Shown here: positions 1 to 12,998 of the stretch, in pieces
How the letters are laid out: every line of letters starts with the position of its first letter
Numbering within the stretch: position 1 is the stretch's first letter
Source of the DNA: Daphnia pulex
Taxonomy: Eukaryota > Arthropoda > Branchiopoda > Diplostraca > Daphniidae
Reading direction: 5' to 3'
Assembly (NCBI RefSeq): GCF_021134715.1
Contig: NC_060028.1
Span: 6,718,501 to 6,782,500 of the forward strand
DNA: 64,000 nt
The notes under the pieces: generated by a model
The model's database searches: none
What the model was told of the DNA's origin: nothing
What the model saw: only the letters and a program-made list of their open reading frames with translations
Position numbers and translations under genes: made by a program

Positions 1-3000
1 CGAGCCCAGCACATTGACTGGCACCGCCGCCGATTTGATTTCCTCTTCTCTCTCGACGGGGATGACTCGCTCCTGTTGTTGGTGAACGAATGTCGGAGTC
101 GGAGAATTGGAAGTTCGGTTCTGCGAATTCATCCACGGCATCGGCGCCTTGGCCAATTGAGCCGTTGCCAACGGAGATATCGGTCCGCTGGTGGGATTGT
201 ATTGTCCGTTGTTGTTGCTGCTGGTATTCGATCCCCCAGCGCTGCTATTATTATTATTATTGACCGGCGGGATGTAAAGTGATCCGACCTGGGCATTACG
301 GCGCTCGACGAACGGCACTGCCGCTGGAACAGAAGCCGCCGCCACCGCCGCCGACGGTTGTGCCGGAGTAGACGGATTGTGAACCTGGCTTGGCTGGCTG
401 CTATTAGCGTTTCTGGCCGTCAACGAGTTCATTATCTCCTCAAACATCTGTTCGGGCGACTGCTGGCTTGGCGGTTGCGATTGCAGAAATTGTGGCACGG
501 CCGGCTTCAAATTGATTCGCATCGGCTGAGGCTCGACGCTCGACTGCTGCTGGTACGAGTTGTGTTGCATCGGCGGCGGTGGTGGGGGAGGCAAAGGAGA
601 AGCGGCGACGTTGGCCGCCGGCGTCGGCGAAGTCACTGGCGAATGATGCACAACGGGCGAGTGAAGGACGGGCATTTGCTGCGGGGTTGGCGGGAAAACG
701 GGCACCGCCATTTGGGGCTGCATCGCCATCAGAGCTTGAGGACTCAACTGGTTGGGCTTGGGCGACGATCCTGCGGGATTATTGGTTGGATGATGCTGGG
801 GATGGCTGGCGACCCCTTCGTCGGCCGCGTTCTTGGATATGCGACGCTGCATGCGCGGCGAGCGGATTTCGGCCAAAAAGTCAATGCCGCCTGGAGTGTA
901 AGTGAACGGCTTCTTGTCTTTGGTCATCATGGCGTTTTGAATGGCGGACGGCGGGATGTAACTGAAAGGCGCTCCCCCGCCTGGCAAGTGCTTGCCTCCT
1001 CCACCTGCTTTCCCCAACGAATTCGAGCCACCTCCCAGCTGTTATTCAATGACATCAAAATTCAAACATTTCTTTTATATCTTTTTTTGGCATTCCGATA
1101 GAAAATTCACATTTTTTTAAATACCTCTGAATTGATTTTGATGGCTGGCATTCCGTGACTGGGCATAGGCGGAGGAGGAGGAGGAGGTGGCGGTGGTGGA
1201 GGTGGTAGGCCTGCCGCCATTTGAACTGAAGCTCCGCCATCTAAAAGTAAACGCCGGAATTGTCTTGGTGTATTATGCAATATGATATTGAAATATATTA
1301 CCCTGGCAGGCAGGTGCGTCCATGTTACTGGTTTCTAAAGGCTGATTGACTTTAGTTGGTGGAGACGAACGGACACCGCTTTTCTCTCCGGCTTGAAATG
1401 GGACGATGTTTCCACTGCTACTTTTGCGGCCAACGCCGCTCTTGATTTCTTCCGATTGTCTTCTGAAATATGGAATGTGAAAAATGTAATCAATGAAAAA
1501 CTAAATCTAAAGGGAACAACAGCGTGCAGCATTAACGAAATAATTACAAAGAAGGAATTTAATGATTGCATATCAAAATAGAAGGGGGATAAGAATGAAC
1601 AGATTGAGAGTCGTGAGGCGTTTTTCTTTCTTGTTCTTTTTGCGGAATAGATCCACAACCAAAAATGGTATAAGTGAGGGGGGGTCCATTGTTGCTGTGA
1701 AGGCCCAAGCCGAAGTCAGCCAGAAGATGGATAGTGGTATACAACGTCAAGGGTAATGCCTGGATCGTGACTTGCCTTCCCAATCGAACAATTCAACAAG
1801 TCAAAAGCCAGCACCAATCGCATGTGGTATGTTTGTTATTCTTTGATCACTCGCTCCGAGTTTTTTTTTACTTGGGGTTATTTCTTATTTGTTTCCTAGC
1901 TCGGAAATTCGTTGATTTCCAACTCTGCATTATGCATGGCCATGTGTATAATGTAGATATAGCGTCAACTTACCAACATTCATTGGGACTTTATTAGTTG
2001 CCCTGGTTTCGTCCAGTTTCGATTCTTATTTATTTCGTCATAAATAAAAAGGAAATAAAAACCAAAAATCGAGCGCGGTTTCCGTTTCTCGTTCGTGATT
2101 GCGTGAACGACATGGAATTGGGTGCGGGTGGTATGGGCTTGATTCCATTAGGCAATCGTCAGGACGATTCAATTTGATTTCACAAAAACAAAGTTCTCAC
2201 TATACGGTTAATTTGGCGGCTAAATCTGGTTTTCAAAACGAGAATAGAATGTTATAAGCACCGGGTAAATGTCGATGGTCAGTTGGCGGGAGCAATTTTT
2301 AAATATAACCGCCGTCACGTCGTTTCCCTGATATTCATTTCTTCTTCGACCTTGGCTCTTGAAGATGGCTCGACTTGGAATATTTGGACTCCAATGCCCC
2401 GTCCAGTCCATGCCCGCTCTTCTCCAAAGCGGAGTATTTTAAGACACCATGGAGTAATCAAGTATGCAGATGGGCCCCGGTACAGGAAGACAAGAAAGCC
2501 CACAGTCTGGACGGAATAAGGCAGCAGGATTGGGGGGAAGAAAAAAAAAATCTCGGCTGAATAAGAAGAAGGAAGATGGAGAGAAAGAAAGAAAGGACAG
2601 CCTTGAAGAAGAAAGCCAAATAAGGTGAGTCCAAGGTAAAGGAAACACACAACGAGTAGACGGGAAAATGATGGTGAGTAATGTGTCATTCGGCGCCAGC
2701 AGTGTGCCGGAGTTGCTACACTATGAACGCTCGTGTGGGAGGAATATAAGCCAGAAAAAAGAAGAAAGTCGAATGATTCTTATCAATTCGATACAATATC
2801 CACATTGGGGTTTTTTTCGGTTGGGTTTTTTCGGATTCAACCAGCCCAATAAATGCACACGAGATTATTGTTCAATCATCGAACCTCCCGCGACCACGAA
2901 TGGCAGGCCACGAAAACATAATCCCAGTTCCCAATCAAATTTTCTGACATGTTTTGTCTATCCTCCTTTCTCTGGGCTATTATTTTCACACGATCTTTCG

Positions 3001-4376
3001 ATCTTCCTTTCTATAAATCAAACACACATGTGTTTCAAGACACATTAGATCAACCCACAACTTCCAACCGACGAGTTGGTCTAGTTGAGTAAAAGAGACA
3101 GACACGGAACCGTGATGACGTTCGTCGCCCTGACATGTCAAAATCTTTCAGATTGAAACACGAACCCAGCTGGGGCGGACCCCCTACGGTCGGTTACGTA
3201 CGTCATCAATAAACTAGAACAGGCCAACCCCAAATAAATAAAAAAAAAAGCTAGCTATATAACCTTACAAATAAATTTGCCTTGACTGTGTAAACCGAAT
3301 TGAGAAAACTCCGTGTCACCCAAAGTGAGAACAAGCAACACATAATTCTGGTTGGACACGGATAGAATTCGGAGAGTGAAATTTCAAGAATTGCTCAGCA
3401 AAAAAAGAAATGTGTTCGACAAGAATAATAGAGTCACAAAAGACGGGAATGACATCATTGCCTTGAGTATATACAAAATAGGAGCGCGTTGAGTTTCAGA
3501 CTCGGTGCAAAGAGTCAGTCAGTTGCATGGAAATCTGTCAGTTAAACAAAAAATAAAACGATTAACCGCTCGCGCTTGTGACAAACGATGAGCTTCTATA
3601 GGAGCCTTTTTCCATCTTGTCATTCCATTGTCACTCTGCACGTCTAACGTTATAAGGAACGCGTTGAACGCAAGATTATATACAGCTTTAAGAGATAACG
3701 TTGGACGGACTTGCGGGTTTCTTCTGCCGGAAGACAGACGGAAAAGAGACACCGACGTCACATCAAAATGTCCGTTCCAGTAACATTTTCGTATCACACC
3801 TTCATCGCCTTCCAGCACACATGGAGTGTGCAATCATTTTGATGCAATATTTAATACACAAACACGCCGATGACGGATTAGAAGTGTGGCAATCTATGCC
3901 GCAAACAGACACCACAAAATGAGAGAATGAACCAGTCTGTCTGTGCATTCACGAACGATGACGCACGAATAGTTCCAACCTCATCGGCGGATGAGTTGAT
4001 TTTTCTTTATAAATTGGAGTGATCATTTTTGTCAAAAAATATGGACTTACATCATGCTCTCGATTTGTTTCTCAATGCCTTGATCTTCGCGGACCATCTC
4101 TGGTGGCATGGTGCTGATGATGTCGTTGGCTTTATCGTTATAGGTGCCCAGCAGGCCGCGGTACAAATTGTAGACGACGCGACGGACCGCCGGATCGCTC
4201 GTATCCGTCACTGACGACGACGAAGAGGAAGCGCTGTTGCGTCGATGCTGACTTCCCTGATGCTCCATGTTGTTGGCCGAGATGGGATCCACCAGCGTGC
4301 CGGAGTAGATGCCGTGATCCGTGCACACGCTGGAGACTACGGGAGGATGACGTGGTTCGCCGCTGACGTACGACAT
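1..4376 (-). CDS. Proline-rich protein, possibly actin/sarcomere associated (5' part; runs off left edge)
   Basis: Four exons join in phase: 4376-4051 (ATG at 4376), 1462-1302, 1240-1125 and 1038-1 and beyond, giving 547 residues before the edge. Every junction has GT-AG signals (for example GTAAGT after 4051) and the leftover phases add up. The first exon opens MSYVSGEPRHPP and holds a conserved-looking helical stretch (RRVVYNLYRGLLGTYNDK). Exon 3 has a run of about 13 prolines. Exon 4 has FTYTPGGIDFLAEIRSPRMQ and long P/Q/S-rich low-complexity sequence with an asparagine run. No catalytic domain or membrane segment is visible. The TPGG and SPRM motifs and the proline-rich body suggest a cytoskeletal adaptor; I think of the Drosophila CG1674/synaptopodin-2-like group, but from memory only. 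The gene structure is well supported; the identity is not. Confidence 0.72.
1463..4050 (-). other. Large first intron of the proline-rich gene
   Basis: About 2.6 kb lies between the donor at 4050-4049 and the acceptor at 1464-1463 (minus strand). Phase 2 on one side and phase 1 on the other fit together directly, so no extra exon is required, although a small in-phase alternative exon cannot be excluded. The intron is AT-rich with T and A homopolymers. No convincing ORF, RNA gene or transposon end was seen in it. A large first intron commonly holds enhancers, but no specific site can be named. Confidence 0.55.
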
Positions 4377-7300
4377 GGCGATTGTTATTTCAAATAATAA
4401 TAATCAACTTGTTTTGGATTTCTTCGTTATTATTGGATAGCAGCAGGCCGCAGCAGTTTGACTCTCATCGACTAACTTTTCACTACTACTGGAAACGAGA
4501 CTCTCGGACCGGAGTGTTCCGTCCAGCTTCGGCTGGAGCAATGAACAAGCTCGACTCTCCCGTCTCTTTTCTCTCTCTCCGTGTGTTTCTCGCGCTTAGT
4601 GGGTGGGTTATTTTTTTATTTTATTTTTTGTATTTTCTTCTTCTTTCTTTCTCGGTATATGTGTGCACCCTTGTGTCTATTCGACCGCTATCACGTGACT
4701 TGGAGAGATGACGTCAGGGTTGAGCGCTTCAGGCGCCGAGCATTCAGATTTCAATTCCCTTCCGCATAAGGAAGTCTCTGATATTCTCTTCATTTTCTTT
4801 CCTTTTTTCTCTCTTCTCTTCTCTTTTTGCCGTGAAGAAGAAAAAGAGAAAGAAGGAATGAACGAGAGGGATAAAGAAGAGGACCAACACACACAGAGAA
4901 GATCATGAACGTAAAAATCTCTCTTTCTCTATTGTGTGTGTGTTCTCTGGCTGGCTGTCGACCGACGACGACCTCAATTTCCAAATGTAACGAAATGGGC
5001 TTCTTTTTTTAATGTTTCGGAGACCAATCCTGTGGTGCCAATCCTTGGTGAAGATGGTCACGCAGGGTATCGGGGGAAACGATCGAGGGTTATTATGGGT
5101 GTGTGCTGCTGCCCTGCTGTTGTAACATACCACTTTTGCAGCGCCCATCCCGAATCGGCTGGAGCGCTTGTGACGTAGACGCGGCGGTGATAAATCATTC
5201 GAGTCATATCTTTCTCTTTTTTTCTAATTTCTTCTTCGCGCCAGGTGCTGGAGTGTGTGTGTGTGGAAAAACAGGATTCTTGTATACATGTTGGCCATCG
5301 GAGGCGTCGTGTGGTTATACGAGTATGTCCCCGCGTTTTATTATTATTCACTTATTGTAAAACATTAAAGCTGTTTGTTTCTTTGTTTTTTTATTTTTTA
5401 GTTAATTCCGTTGTCTTGACGCTATGCAATAGTGACACATGATGATAGAAAATGCCGGAGAGTATATATGGAAAATCGCTAACAGGCGGAACCAAATAGG
5501 ATTGCAGCATTTCCGCTCGCCACCAAACATCATCCGAGGGATGGGGAATGATGAATTGATGGCGGTTAGCCATCCATCATCAAACCGACCTCGCTTTTTT
5601 GTTATTTCGTTGGGGTTTTTCTTCGATTTGAAATCATTCTTTCATCCTTTCTCTTTTTTTGGAAATAAAAAAAGTCTATCTACTACTACTACCAGCAGCG
5701 CGTGTTACCGTGTGGGCTACTGAATAAATACACACAATAGAGAAAACGATTCTCTCGATGCTTCAGTTGAACAATGCGGAAGGCTTGAGAAAAAAATAAA
5801 GAAACACACACACACACACACAAAGAATAAAGGACGACACACAGTGGTTTGCTGTGTGTGTATATCCAAATCAAGTGATAGCGCGCGACGCTCGGCGCGA
5901 TGCATCACGCTCGCTCTCTCTGCTGTTACTCGTGATATCTTCTCTTCTTATTTTTTTACTATCCTCCTTTTTCTGTGGCTGGTAATGGAACGAGATGATT
6001 CATCTTCACAAACGAACGCGACCAATGACCTCCTCCCATCTGTTGTCGCAATGAGTCAGCAAACGAGGGACGGTGAACTGCTGGCTCGTGAAAAAAAATC
6101 TCTTATCCTGGAGTGTCCTCATTTCATGCATCGATCCTCTAAGAAACACAGTCAACTTTTTTGTCAAGTAGGCCCATTACAGGTACACATACTTCATCCG
6201 ATATGACAACAACAAGTTTAAATGTCTTTTCATAATTTTTAAAAATCTTATTAACGTGAACTGTTGAAGCCAATGAGAAAATCACGCACACATTGTGTGT
6301 TTGGATAAACTAGTCTTCCAGAAAGTCGTTGATCCGGGCCGGAATGACATTTAAGCTGACTCTCTATACAAACAAAGAGCCAGCATTCCCAAGGACAGTC
6401 GTCGGATCCAAAAGACGTGCAGCTTTGTATTTGTTTCACGCTAATGGAATGTCTATCGCTAGACTCTGCCGCGATATAGGCCGAGATTTTGTTGTCGTGT
6501 GACCTTGGTTGGGCCGATCGTCCAACAATTCTCGGCTCAGATGACGACCGTGACCTCAATATACGAACGAAGAAGCTGGAAATGTAACAACGTGACGGGG
6601 CTTGCCCCAACTCAACAGAATCGACGCCAATATTTGAATGAAATTACGTCTGACAACGTCCAGGAATTTCCGGCCGGATGTTACAGAATTAGTCGCGCAG
6701 TTTCCGACTGAGCAAATCAAAAAATGTTCGGCTACTACACATCAAAATATGGAATGTTGAATGGTATAGACACACGGAGTGGTCATATACCAGAGCGATT
6801 GCCGTGTATACAGCCGACTGTCCTACACAGCGGTGGCGGCTATTTATAATGCGGCCGCTTCCAAAGTTTTTCTGAACGAAAAGGAGCTTCGTCTCTCTCT
6901 CTCTCTCTCTCTGGGACATGGGGACTATGAAAAAAGGTCGACACCAGGCCCGTTCAGTCGACAGGATGGAGCTGGAGCTGGCGCCAACATAGTCATTTCT
7001 ATTATTAAAACAGCAGCGGAGAAAGAAGAAAAAGAGAGGCAAAAGACAAGAAGGGGATACAAGAAGAAATCAAGAAGAAGTAAAAAGTACCAAGGGAGAA
7101 GAACCAGACGTGAGCGCACAGCAGAGCTTATGAAACACACACACGCAAGAAAAACACTTAAGATTCCAGCGTGGTAACATAGATGGAGTTCAATGTGAGA
7201 GAAAAACAAAATTAAAAAACAAAAATTATTATTTCTTTTATAGGTGGAACCCAAAAGAAAAAACCGGAAAAAATCTTTTAAGAGGCAGCTGTGACGCCAC

Positions 7301-10300
7301 ACCCTGAGACGAGATGGCATGATGTCTTGTTTTCCATTTGCATTCGACTTTCTGTGTCCCCCTTCGTGTTTGTTTTTTTTTCTTTTTATCTCTCCTTTTT
7401 TGTGCTTAGACAACAACCAATTAAGGTGATGTCCAACACTTTCAACAGCTTCCTGGACAACTCCAATGAGCAGCCCTGAAGGAGAACCGATCAAAACAGG
7501 CCTCGACAAACGTCGATCGAAAATCATTGTTCATTAAAATAATCAAAATTTCGGACTACGTGATAACGTGACGGGACAGCGGATTATATGAGCGTACATA
7601 GGAAATAGGTCATTTGACCCTGGGCTGTGTTAGTACATTGTGGCCGCAAGGCGATGATTTGAGATAAACAATATATATTATGTGCAAGTCCGCTTATACG
7701 TTGTTTGTTTTTATTTTTTGGGGTATCGAAATCGTCTATTTTTAACCTTTAGGCTTACCGTCGTGATGAAGACTTTGGCTGGCGTGATCAAGTCCAATTG
7801 AAAGCGGGATTCACTGATCGATGACACCAGCGGGAAACGGGCGAAAAGGAAAGAAAAAAAAAAGATGAAATGAAGCGCACAGCTAGACCTCAACTGGATC
7901 AGAACGTGACTGAGCGACCGCCGTTCTTCTTCGACGGGACTGCAACTGTTAGCGAAGCTGGCTTTCTGGCTGCTGCTGGCAAGCTGTTATAGCAGCGCCG
8001 CAGCTCCTCCTGCTCATTCTCTCGATACGGCGAACACCTATGGAGAAAAAGGTTCTATATTTAGAGAATAGCAGAATATTGTAAAGGGGCAGAAAGGAGG
8101 GAGAGAGTCGGAGAGGGTGGTGTCTTACTAGACGCCGCGGGACTAAAAATCAGCTTGCAGGCTTTTCTCCTCCCGTCGTCTGCACTCCCGTGTGGCGCGG
8201 AAGGCTAAACTGTAACCTATTTAGATATCATCCGACGTTTTTGACCAGCACCATTTCGCCCAGCAGCAACTAGCGAGTCCAGCAGCTCGCAGATGAAAGT
8301 TCTAGTTTGACGAGATCGACGGCTGGGTGACTCACGATCTGCAAGGATTAGTCACGGGCTTCATTTTGGGCGTTAGACCGATATTGCGCCTTTCTAGTCG
8401 TATTATTATTCCTTTTTTAAAATAGAGTAGCGTGATAATTCATTAGCACGGGATCAGGTTTTGAATGGGCATTGCCATCTAACGATCAAAGAGTAAAAGA
8501 CCCAGCTGACAGACGTTTATCCGCTGCGTATAGTTTATCCAAATTAGTCAAATTCGATGAAGCCACGCCAGACGGACAGAAATTCATTTCTTTCTTCCAA
8601 CATAGTGATGCCGGAATTGCATACATGCGCATACTTAACCTGGTTTTCCATCGCATTCTTTCGGTGTCATATAGGCTATGTTGGCAATCGTGCCACCGAA
8701 TGTATTATATGCTACGAATCTTTTTTGTCAAGAACTTTAACAGCGATAAAACCAAATAGAAAATGGGGGAAAACCAAGAATGCAAACAGAGTTTCGTTTT
8801 GCCGTTTTCTTGTGTGTCGTTTATCTCGGGTCTTCCGCGTCTTTCAGAAATGGGAATGGCGGTGCTGGCGAGACTCTGGCGATGTATGTATATACTAAAG
8901 CGTTTTATTCCGCGATCCTTTGCCGCTGATGTTTCGAAACTTAGTGCTCAGATGGCCCCGAATGGGGACACATGCTGCACCAGCATCGCAGCAAACCGAG
9001 TTGACATCTAAGGCCCCGCGATTTATGACTTTTGCGCTTTTCTGAAAAGGAATAAACGTTACGAGTTTTCGCTATGGGCCACGTTCGACGAGGTTTGTTC
9101 AACTCTTATGTTACATTCGTGACGTACAGCAAAAGCTTGAATGCTGCAGCAACAGACTAATACCTGGCCGAGATGTTGGGAGAACCGCGATGTTCCCGTG
9201 ACTCGCCAGCAGTACCGCAGAATCGGGACTAATAGAGAACTGTTTACTGCTCGAGACACAGAGTCTGAATTTATGCTCGCTTGCGCATAGTTTGATGAAT
9301 CGAGGTCGGATACGTTACCAAGCACAAGCTCCACACAATCTCTAGCAATCCAAAGATGCAATACATGACGAGGGGGTCGTTGTTAAAATCTTCAAATCAG
9401 TTTAGTCAGCACGATATGAATTCCGCCAGAAATTCCCCGGTATATGCGATTTACTGACCTTGATAATAGCGCAAAAACTGATTAATACGTTTTATTTTTT
9501 TATATTTTTAGTTCAGCAGCTTTTGCTTTTATGCAGCCAGCTCCATTTCACACGAAAATGATTGTCTTTAGTTAGTAAGGACGGCCTTTCCTTGATAATT
9601 ATGTTTTCATTGTGAAGAGACCCTCTTTAGAAATCCAAAATAGTTGGTAACCTCTTTTAAAAAACCATTTAAAATAACTTTCTGTCCCAAGAATTTTGTA
9701 ATGCAATATTGTGCAACGATTTGATAAGACAATCGGTGAAACACTGTAACTAACAATAAAAATTGCATAATGATATTATGCTGTACTAAAGATAGTAAAG
9801 TACTTATTGATGCGCTCCGTTTGTCATATGACATATTAGATTACAGGAAAACCTTTTTTAAAATGATAATTGATTGAAATGAAGTCGGAAAAGTGGCGTT
9901 ATTTTTCGTTAAATATTCAAAGGGCAACGCTGTATGATTTGTTTACAACTCCAGTATGGAAATTTTTATTTCTTCCTTTTAAAAAATCACTACAGTTACT
10001 ATGCTTCAATCAGTTCTCCTTTTCCTTTCCCACTAACCTTGAGTGCGTCATAATAATCCAGCCGTATAGACAACTGCAGCCGCAACAACACTACGTGATA
10101 TTACGTTGTCGTTTGGCACCAATTTCCTGCCCGATTTTTTCCATTCCCATGTTCCACCACGTAAACATATCTTGTTACAAATGGTCACGCTGGTGACTTC
10201 ATGAAGTGAGCATTACTTTGTAATAATTAAAACAATCCCGTTTAATAGCCTAAATTTGATTTGTAATAAGTCAGTTAACTCTAGTAAGATCCATATTAGA

Positions 10301-10646
10301 AATTGAATATGACCAATTTTTACTCGGGATTGTCTCAGCAAATCTGCTTGAAATTTTTTATTTTACACTTGTTTATGATCATTATTTTATTAAAGAATTT
10401 ATTTCACAGCAGTTGCCAGCTGGATTTTTGATTGCCAGACAAGAGTTTGTGTTATCCCTATTTTCTATTTTTATTTTTGATTATTGACCTTTGATTTGTT
10501 TTATCAAGCTGAGCTTGTGGCTGTCATGTAGGCTACAGATATGTAGGTTGTCAATCCCTTTTTTGTAAATTTGTGTATAAATTCAGTCATTTCGATCAGT
10601 TTCACTTAATTTGATTTCTTCTGTTTGGTGAGAAGGTTTGTTGAAA
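4377..10646. other. Gene-poor interval with microsatellites
   Basis: About 6.3 kb between the divergent proline-rich gene and the CRAL-TRIO gene. It contains a (CA)n tract near 5804-5822, a (CT)n tract near 6892-6912 and many polypyrimidine runs. The open frames here are short, lack paired splice signals and match no domain I recognise. The 5' UTR and promoter of the minus-strand gene must lie just above 4377; no TATA box is obvious. An upstream non-coding exon or alternative first exon could be hidden in the interval. Confidence 0.5.
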
Positions 10647-11930
10647 ATGGAGAAGGAATTAATCACAGAAATGAGGAGAACTTCAGAACTAAGTGAAGAG
10701 TTATTGATCAAAGCAAAAGAAGAGCTTGGTGAAACTGATAACATTAGAGAAGAGAGTTTGATTCTTATAAAAGAGTGGATTCAAACTCAAATCAATGATT
10801 ACTCCAATTTAGGTAAATGTTTTCATCTGTGAATTTTGTTGTTTAGTTCTCAATTTTTAATTACCTGTACTTTGCAAATTTTAATTTAGATGATTTATCA
10901 ATACGTTGGTTTCTCCGTGGCTGCAAATTTGATTCAAACAAAACAAAGGTTCGAATTGAAACCTTTTACAGTTTCCGTTCTAAAGTAACTGAATGGTACT
11001 CAAACAGGGACCCTTTACTCCCTGAACTCATGGAGCTTCTGAATCTTGGGTAAAAGGCTAGTGAATCGTTGCACTCTATCAATCTTATTTCATTGTATAT
11101 CTTTAGAACAATCCTGCCTTTACCAGGACGTGATGATGAAGGAAGGAAGGTTATTGTGATTCGAGCAAGTATCCATGATCCTTATAAACACAAGCAAGAT
11201 GATGTACTCAAAGTATGGGTTTAAATTTAACTAAGACAATTTATAAATTGTAACTAATAGCTACAAGTTTCTCTTTAAATAATTTTAGATCATGAACATG
11301 GTTGTAGAACTTTTGTGCCGTGATGACGAAGCCATATCTGTCACGGGTGTGGTTTGTATTGTGGATTTGAAAGGGGTTGGAATGGGTCATGCGATGCAAA
11401 TGACACCTTCGATGATTCGTAAAGCAGTGAATTCATGGCAGGTATTTAATTAATTATTGATAATCGTCTTTTCGTGGTGAAATTACATTTATAAATTTTC
11501 AAATATTCAGGATGTGAATCCAATTCGCACCAAAGCAATGCATTACATTAATACTCCCTTGAACGTTCATGTTATAATGAACATTTTCAAAACATTCATG
11601 AAAGAAAAGTTACGCCGTAGAGTAAGAAAAACTGCTAATTGTGATTAGTATATTGATTAATTTAATTTTTCTTTTCAAAGTTGCATTTACATCGAGGTGA
11701 TGTCAAAAAAGTTCTCGTTTCCCTCATTCCTTGTGATATTTTGCCACCAGAATACGGCGGTCGCGGACTCTCAGTCGAATCTATATCAAGTAGGTTTCCC
11801 TTTCGTAAGGTGTATTGAGAATTCGAATGAATTTTATTTGAATTATTTAGATGAGTGGAAAGAACGTGTCATATCGAACAGAGACTGGTTCATGAACCCA
11901 GAAAAGCACGGACCTTTTTCTCCATTCTGA
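10647..11930 (+). CDS. CRAL-TRIO domain lipid-transfer protein (alpha-tocopherol-transfer-protein-like)
   Basis: Seven exons: 10647-10812, 10890-11049, 11107-11212, 11289-11441, 11511-11621, 11681-11789 and 11851-11930 (TGA). Together they make 885 nt, exactly 294 residues plus stop, with all phases matching and introns of 57-77 bp. The N-terminal CRAL-TRIO-N helix bundle (LDDLSIRWFLRGCKFD, about residues 53-70) precedes the lipid-binding fold. The latter has VVCIVDLKGVGMGHAMQ, the INTPLNVHVIMNIFKTFM strand/helix and the closing LPPEYGG motif (about residues 150-275). Family members are cytosolic carriers of hydrophobic ligands such as tocopherol, retinal or phosphoinositides. The ligand cannot be told from sequence; arthropods have many such genes. 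The upstream in-frame TTG codons are not used: ATG at 10647 is the first ATG of the frame. Confidence 0.93.
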
Positions 11931-12998
11931 ATGTTTGACAGTATGTTTTTTGTTCGATTCCATTAAGACAATTTATTATCTACATTACTCTTACTGCTAC
12001 CAGTGTTCCAAATATATATTGTGCATTTGGTATAAGATATCATGCGGGGGAGAAATCAGGGTTTTTTTTTAGTATGATTCTCTGTGTGTCTTTGAAATTG
12101 CTTGAAAAATACCCGATGTTTCTTTATTGTGTTTTATCATGGCTTTCGTTCGTAATACGACTACACGATTTAAAAACATTATTAATGTTTTTTTTTTTCA
12201 TTATGTTTTTTTCTTAGGGGGAGGCTCTCATTCCCCAAATTGATCGAAATCCACCAACATGCCCATGTAAAAAATGTAGACGAGGTCAAAAGAGATGAGA
12301 TTGACAACTCGTATCGTCGCTGTAAACCAAAATGATGGTTGCGCCACGACACTAGATTGCCCTTCAAAAATTTCCTCCTAATGTTCTTAAGTCAACGTCC
12401 GAACCACCCCTTTTTTTTTTTTATAATGTCATCAACACAAACTGGTAATCGTTATCCGGGAATTCAACACAAGACTTCCTGGTGAATCAGAATAATAAAA
12501 CAACGGACTTTGAGTGACCAAAGAATTCTTTGCCCCGCAACAAGCCAACGCGTTTATACTGTTTCTTTTTTTTTAAATATTATTTCTTTTTGTTAATTTA
12601 AGAGGCAGGATCCGAATGACGACTAGGACTGTAAACAAGTATAGTATTTTCCGATTTTTTTCGGAGGGTAAGTTTATTTACCAAATAGTTGCTGTTCTTC
12701 AATGAGTAATACCTTCTAATTATACGATGGCGAAATGAAATTACATGTGATGAGCGTTCGTCTCGTCATCGTTCTGGCATGGTTCTGGTTTGTACCTTTT
12801 CCCCCTTCAATGCCTTCATTCTTTTCCTCGGTCAAGGAATTTGAGAACAAGAGTTTTCAGGTAAAGAATTCCGACAAGAACCGCCCACTTTCAACAAAGG
12901 AGGTGGGATGGAATGGACGAGGGGCCGGCGCGAGTTCGCCGACAGGAATATTTTTACGAGTAGGCAACGTAGCAGACAACTTTAGTAGTGAAGTAAAT
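11931..12998. other. Intergenic region upstream of the ADAM gene
   Basis: About 1.07 kb holding the 3' UTR of the CRAL-TRIO gene (AATAAA near 12492 is one candidate signal) and the putative promoter and 5' UTR of the ADAM gene. From the ATG at 12735 the frame is open and in phase into the ADAM signal-peptide exon, so it could encode an 88-residue N-terminal extension. The interval is otherwise A/T-rich and featureless. Confidence 0.5.

Noticed and set aside
358-1101. Long plus-strand frame of 247 codons at the left edge
   Set aside because: Shadow of the minus-strand proline-rich gene; its arginine/leucine/histidine-rich composition is what the antisense of P/Q-rich codons gives.
6925-7527. 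200-codon minus-strand frame
   Set aside because: Composed of serine/phenylalanine-rich translations of purine-rich low-complexity DNA, with no start context, splice partner or motif.
8472-8898. Plus-strand frame with DRRLSAAYSLSKLVKFDEA
   Set aside because: The first half looks protein-like but there are no flanking splice signals and the rest is random; no family recognised.
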